In this document: piece after piece, positions 61,788 through 64,000 of the stretch
Position numbering within the stretch: the first letter of the stretch is position 1
Layout: each line of letters starts with the position of its first letter
From: Linyphia triangularis
Taxonomy: Eukaryota > Arthropoda > Arachnida > Araneae > Linyphiidae
Direction: 5' to 3'
Length of the DNA: 64,000 bases
NCBI GenBank assembly: GCA_963978545.1
Contig: OZ021733.1
Span: forward strand, 74,245,589 to 74,309,588
Program-made: the position numbers and the translations under genes
Notes under the pieces: generated by a model
Told to the model about the DNA's origin: nothing
What the model saw: the letters and a program-made list of their open reading frames with translations, nothing else
The model's database searches: none

Positions 61788-63455
61788 TTCTCAAAATGCT
61801 TCCAGATTTTGGTTTTAAAATAGAAATATAGTTTACAGTAACTTTTTATTAAATATGCCCAAGAAAGGACCCTCAAATCGCTTTATAAACCAAGCTGTCG
61901 GTATAATTCAGAAAAATCCAAAATAACGCGTTAACACAGAAATGGAGACGTTTTTGAACGCAATTTTTGAAACTAGTTGGGAATTGTCCGAAATGCTTTA
62001 AAATTTTAGCTGTGACCTTAGAGTATGCTCAAAAGTTACTTTTTATCAAAACTGTTCAAGAGAGGACCCTTATATCGATTTATATCCCAAATTATCGGTA
62101 AAATTCAGAAAAATCCAAAATAACGCGTTAACACAGAAATAGAGACGATTTTGAAAGCAATTTTTAAAACTAGCTGGGAATTGTCCGAAATGCTTTGAAA
62201 ATGATCAAAAGTAACTTTTTATAAAAACTGTCAAGAAAGGACCCTTAAATCGCTGTATAGCCTAAACTGTCGGTAAAATTCAGAAAAATCCAAAATAACG
62301 CGTTAACACAGAAATAGAGACGATTTTGAACGATATTTTTCAAACTAGCTGGGAATTGTCCGAAATGCTTTGAAAATGCTCAAGAGTTACTTTTTATCAA
62401 AACTGTCAAGAAAGGACCCTTAAATCGCTTTATAGCCCAAACTGTCGGTAAAATTCAGAAAAATCCAAAATAACGCGTTAACACAGAAATAGAGACGATT
62501 TTGAACGATATGTTTAAAACTAGCTGGGAATTGTCCGAAATGCTTTGAAAATGCTCAAGAGTTACTTTTTATCAAAACTGTCAAGAAAGGACCCTTAAAT
62601 CGCTTTATAGCCCAAACTGTCGGTAAAATTCAGAAAAATCCAAAATAACGCGTTAACACAGAAATAGAGACGATTTTGAAAGCAATTTTTAAAACTAGCT
62701 GGGAATTGTCCGAAATGCTTTGAAAATGCTCAAAAGTAACTTTTTATCAAAACTGTCAAGAAAGGACCCTTTAATCGCTTTATAGCCCAAACTGTTGGTA
62801 GAATTCCGAAAAATCCAAAATAACGCGTTAACACAGAAATAGAGACGGTTTTGAACGCAATTTCTGAAACTAGCTGGGAATTGTCCGAAATGCTTTAAAA
62901 TTTTAGCTGTGACCTAAGAGTATGCTTAAAAATTACTTTTTATCAAAACTGTTCAAGAAAGGACCCTTAAATCGATTTATAGCCTAAACTGTCGGTAAAA
63001 TTCAGAAAAATCCAAAATAACGCGTTAACACAGAAATAGAGACGATTTTGAACGATATTTTTAAAACTAGCTGGGAAATGTCCGAAATGCTTTGAAAATG
63101 CTCAATAGTTACTTTTTATCAAAACTGTTCAAGAAAAGACCCTTAAATCGATTTATAGCCCAATCTGTCGGGAAAATTCAGTAAAATCCAAAATAACGCG
63201 TTAGCACAGAAATAGAGACGGTTTTGAACGAAATTTTGGAATTTAGCTGGGAAATGTCCGAAAAGTGTCAAATTTAGCTGTTAACATAGGAGAATGCTTA
63301 AGAGTTACTTTTTATCAAAACTATCCAAGAAAGGTCCCTTAAATCGCTTTATAGCCCAAACTGTCGTTAAAATTCAAAAAAATCCAAAATAACGCGTTTG
63401 CTCAGAAATGGAGACGATTTTGTACGAAATTTTGAAACTAGCTGGGAAATTTTAG
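61788..63455. repeat. A block, 9 monomers, 1668 bp
   Basis: Landmarks lie at 61923, 62120, 62295, 62470, 62645, 62820, 63017, 63193 and 63389. Private changes are CAAGAGAGGACCC near 62058 and GATATGTTTAAAAC near 62510. Confidence 0.95.
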
Positions 63456-64000
63456 TTGAAGACCTGAAATATGTTTTATATTCATATTCTGTCGAAATTT
63501 GACTGAAAAAATAATTTTTTGAATTTTCAAATTTTTCGAAATTTTTCAAAGGGGTTAGACTTAGGAAATTTTATGAAAAAATCACTTTTCCAAAAAATAA
63601 TTTTTTGAATTTTCAAATTTTTCAAAGGGGTTAGCCTTAGGAAATTTTATGAAAAAATCACTTTTTTAAAAAATAATTTTTTGAATTTTCAAATTTTTCG
63701 AAATTTTTCAAAGGGGTTAGTCTTAGGAAATTTTATGAAAAAATCACTTTTCCAAAAAATAATTTTTTGAATTTTCAAATTTTTCAAAGGGGTTAGCCTT
63801 AGGATATTTTATGAAAAAATCACTTTTCCAAAAAATAATTTTTTGAATTTTCAAATTTTTCAAAGGGGTTAGCCTTAGGAAATTTTATGAAAAAATCACT
63901 TTTCCAAAAAATAATTTTTTGAATTTTCAAATTTTTCGAAATTTTTCAATGGGGTTAGTCTTAGGAAATTTTATGAAAAAATCACTTTTCCAAAAAATAA
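63456..64000. repeat. B1 block, partial at window end
   Basis: A long-form-like B1 block is cut by the window edge: linker with CTGTCGAAATTTG, then the first units including CACTTTTTTAAAAAA and CAATGGGGTTAG near 63948. Its full length is unknown. Confidence 0.93.

Larger units (their letters stand above)
1..64000. repeat. Hierarchical satellite array filling the window
   Basis: Three AT-rich tandem families alternate in a fixed order, A block, B1 block, C array, B2 block, for the full length without any unique sequence. A-block starts at 5184, 10606, 16042, 23190, 30978, 36414, 41577, 57541 and 61788 define HORs of 5422, 5436, 7148, 7788, 5436, 5163, 15964 and 4247 bp. Matching blocks in different HORs differ at only a few positions, so homogenisation is recent or continuing. 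There are no genes and no long open frames. The flanks lie outside the window, so total array size is unknown. Copy numbers depend on the assembly being correct. Confidence 0.97.

Overview
The whole 64 kb window is satellite DNA. I see no protein-coding gene, tRNA, rRNA, transposon coding region or CRISPR array. Every stretch belongs to one of three related, AT-rich tandem-repeat families, which follow each other in a fixed order in a much longer composite unit. The source is most likely a eukaryote. The run-rich style (A/T tracts around TTCGAA, AT-rich with scattered CpG) resembles Caenorhabditis/nematode non-coding DNA, but that is an impression and not a proof.

The families are: (A) a 175-bp monomer (197/196-bp long forms) carrying a TAACGCGTTA palindrome; (B) a 76/86-bp minisatellite with a GGGGTTAGNCTTAGG core; and (C) a 665-bp monomer. 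A composite higher-order repeat (HOR) reads A block, B1 block, C array, B2 block, then the next A block. The window holds eight complete HORs (measured from A-block start to A-block start) at 5184, 10606, 16042, 23190, 30978, 36414, 41577 and 57541, with lengths 5422, 5436, 7148, 7788, 5436, 5163, 15964 and 4247 bp. Partial HORs lie at 1-5183 and 61788-64000. The A block is almost fixed in size: seven internal blocks plus the last are 1668 bp and one is 1493 bp. Most of the HOR length variation comes from the C array, which has 2 to 20 copies, 55 in the window including one truncated copy.

The three families are not independent. B is the tail of C amplified on its own. The A block is bounded by the head of a C unit on the left and the tail of a C unit on the right, so A monomers look inserted into, or expanded within, a C unit. 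A and C also share a diverged stretch of about 55 bp. The locus is best read as one ancestral unit whose sub-segments were amplified separately and then amplified together.

Above the HOR there is another level. The segment from about 9.4 to 27.1 kb is repeated at about 29.8 to 45.5 kb, with the same HOR-specific variants in the same order, interrupted by a 1985-bp (three C unit) length difference. Inside the largest C array (44189-56990), 2661-bp (four-unit) and 1331-bp (two-unit) duplications are visible. All of this is what repeated unequal exchange or replication-based duplication would leave. The only open frames are ten copies of a 60-residue frame at the A/B1 junction. They start with TTG and are low-complexity, and I do not regard them as genes.
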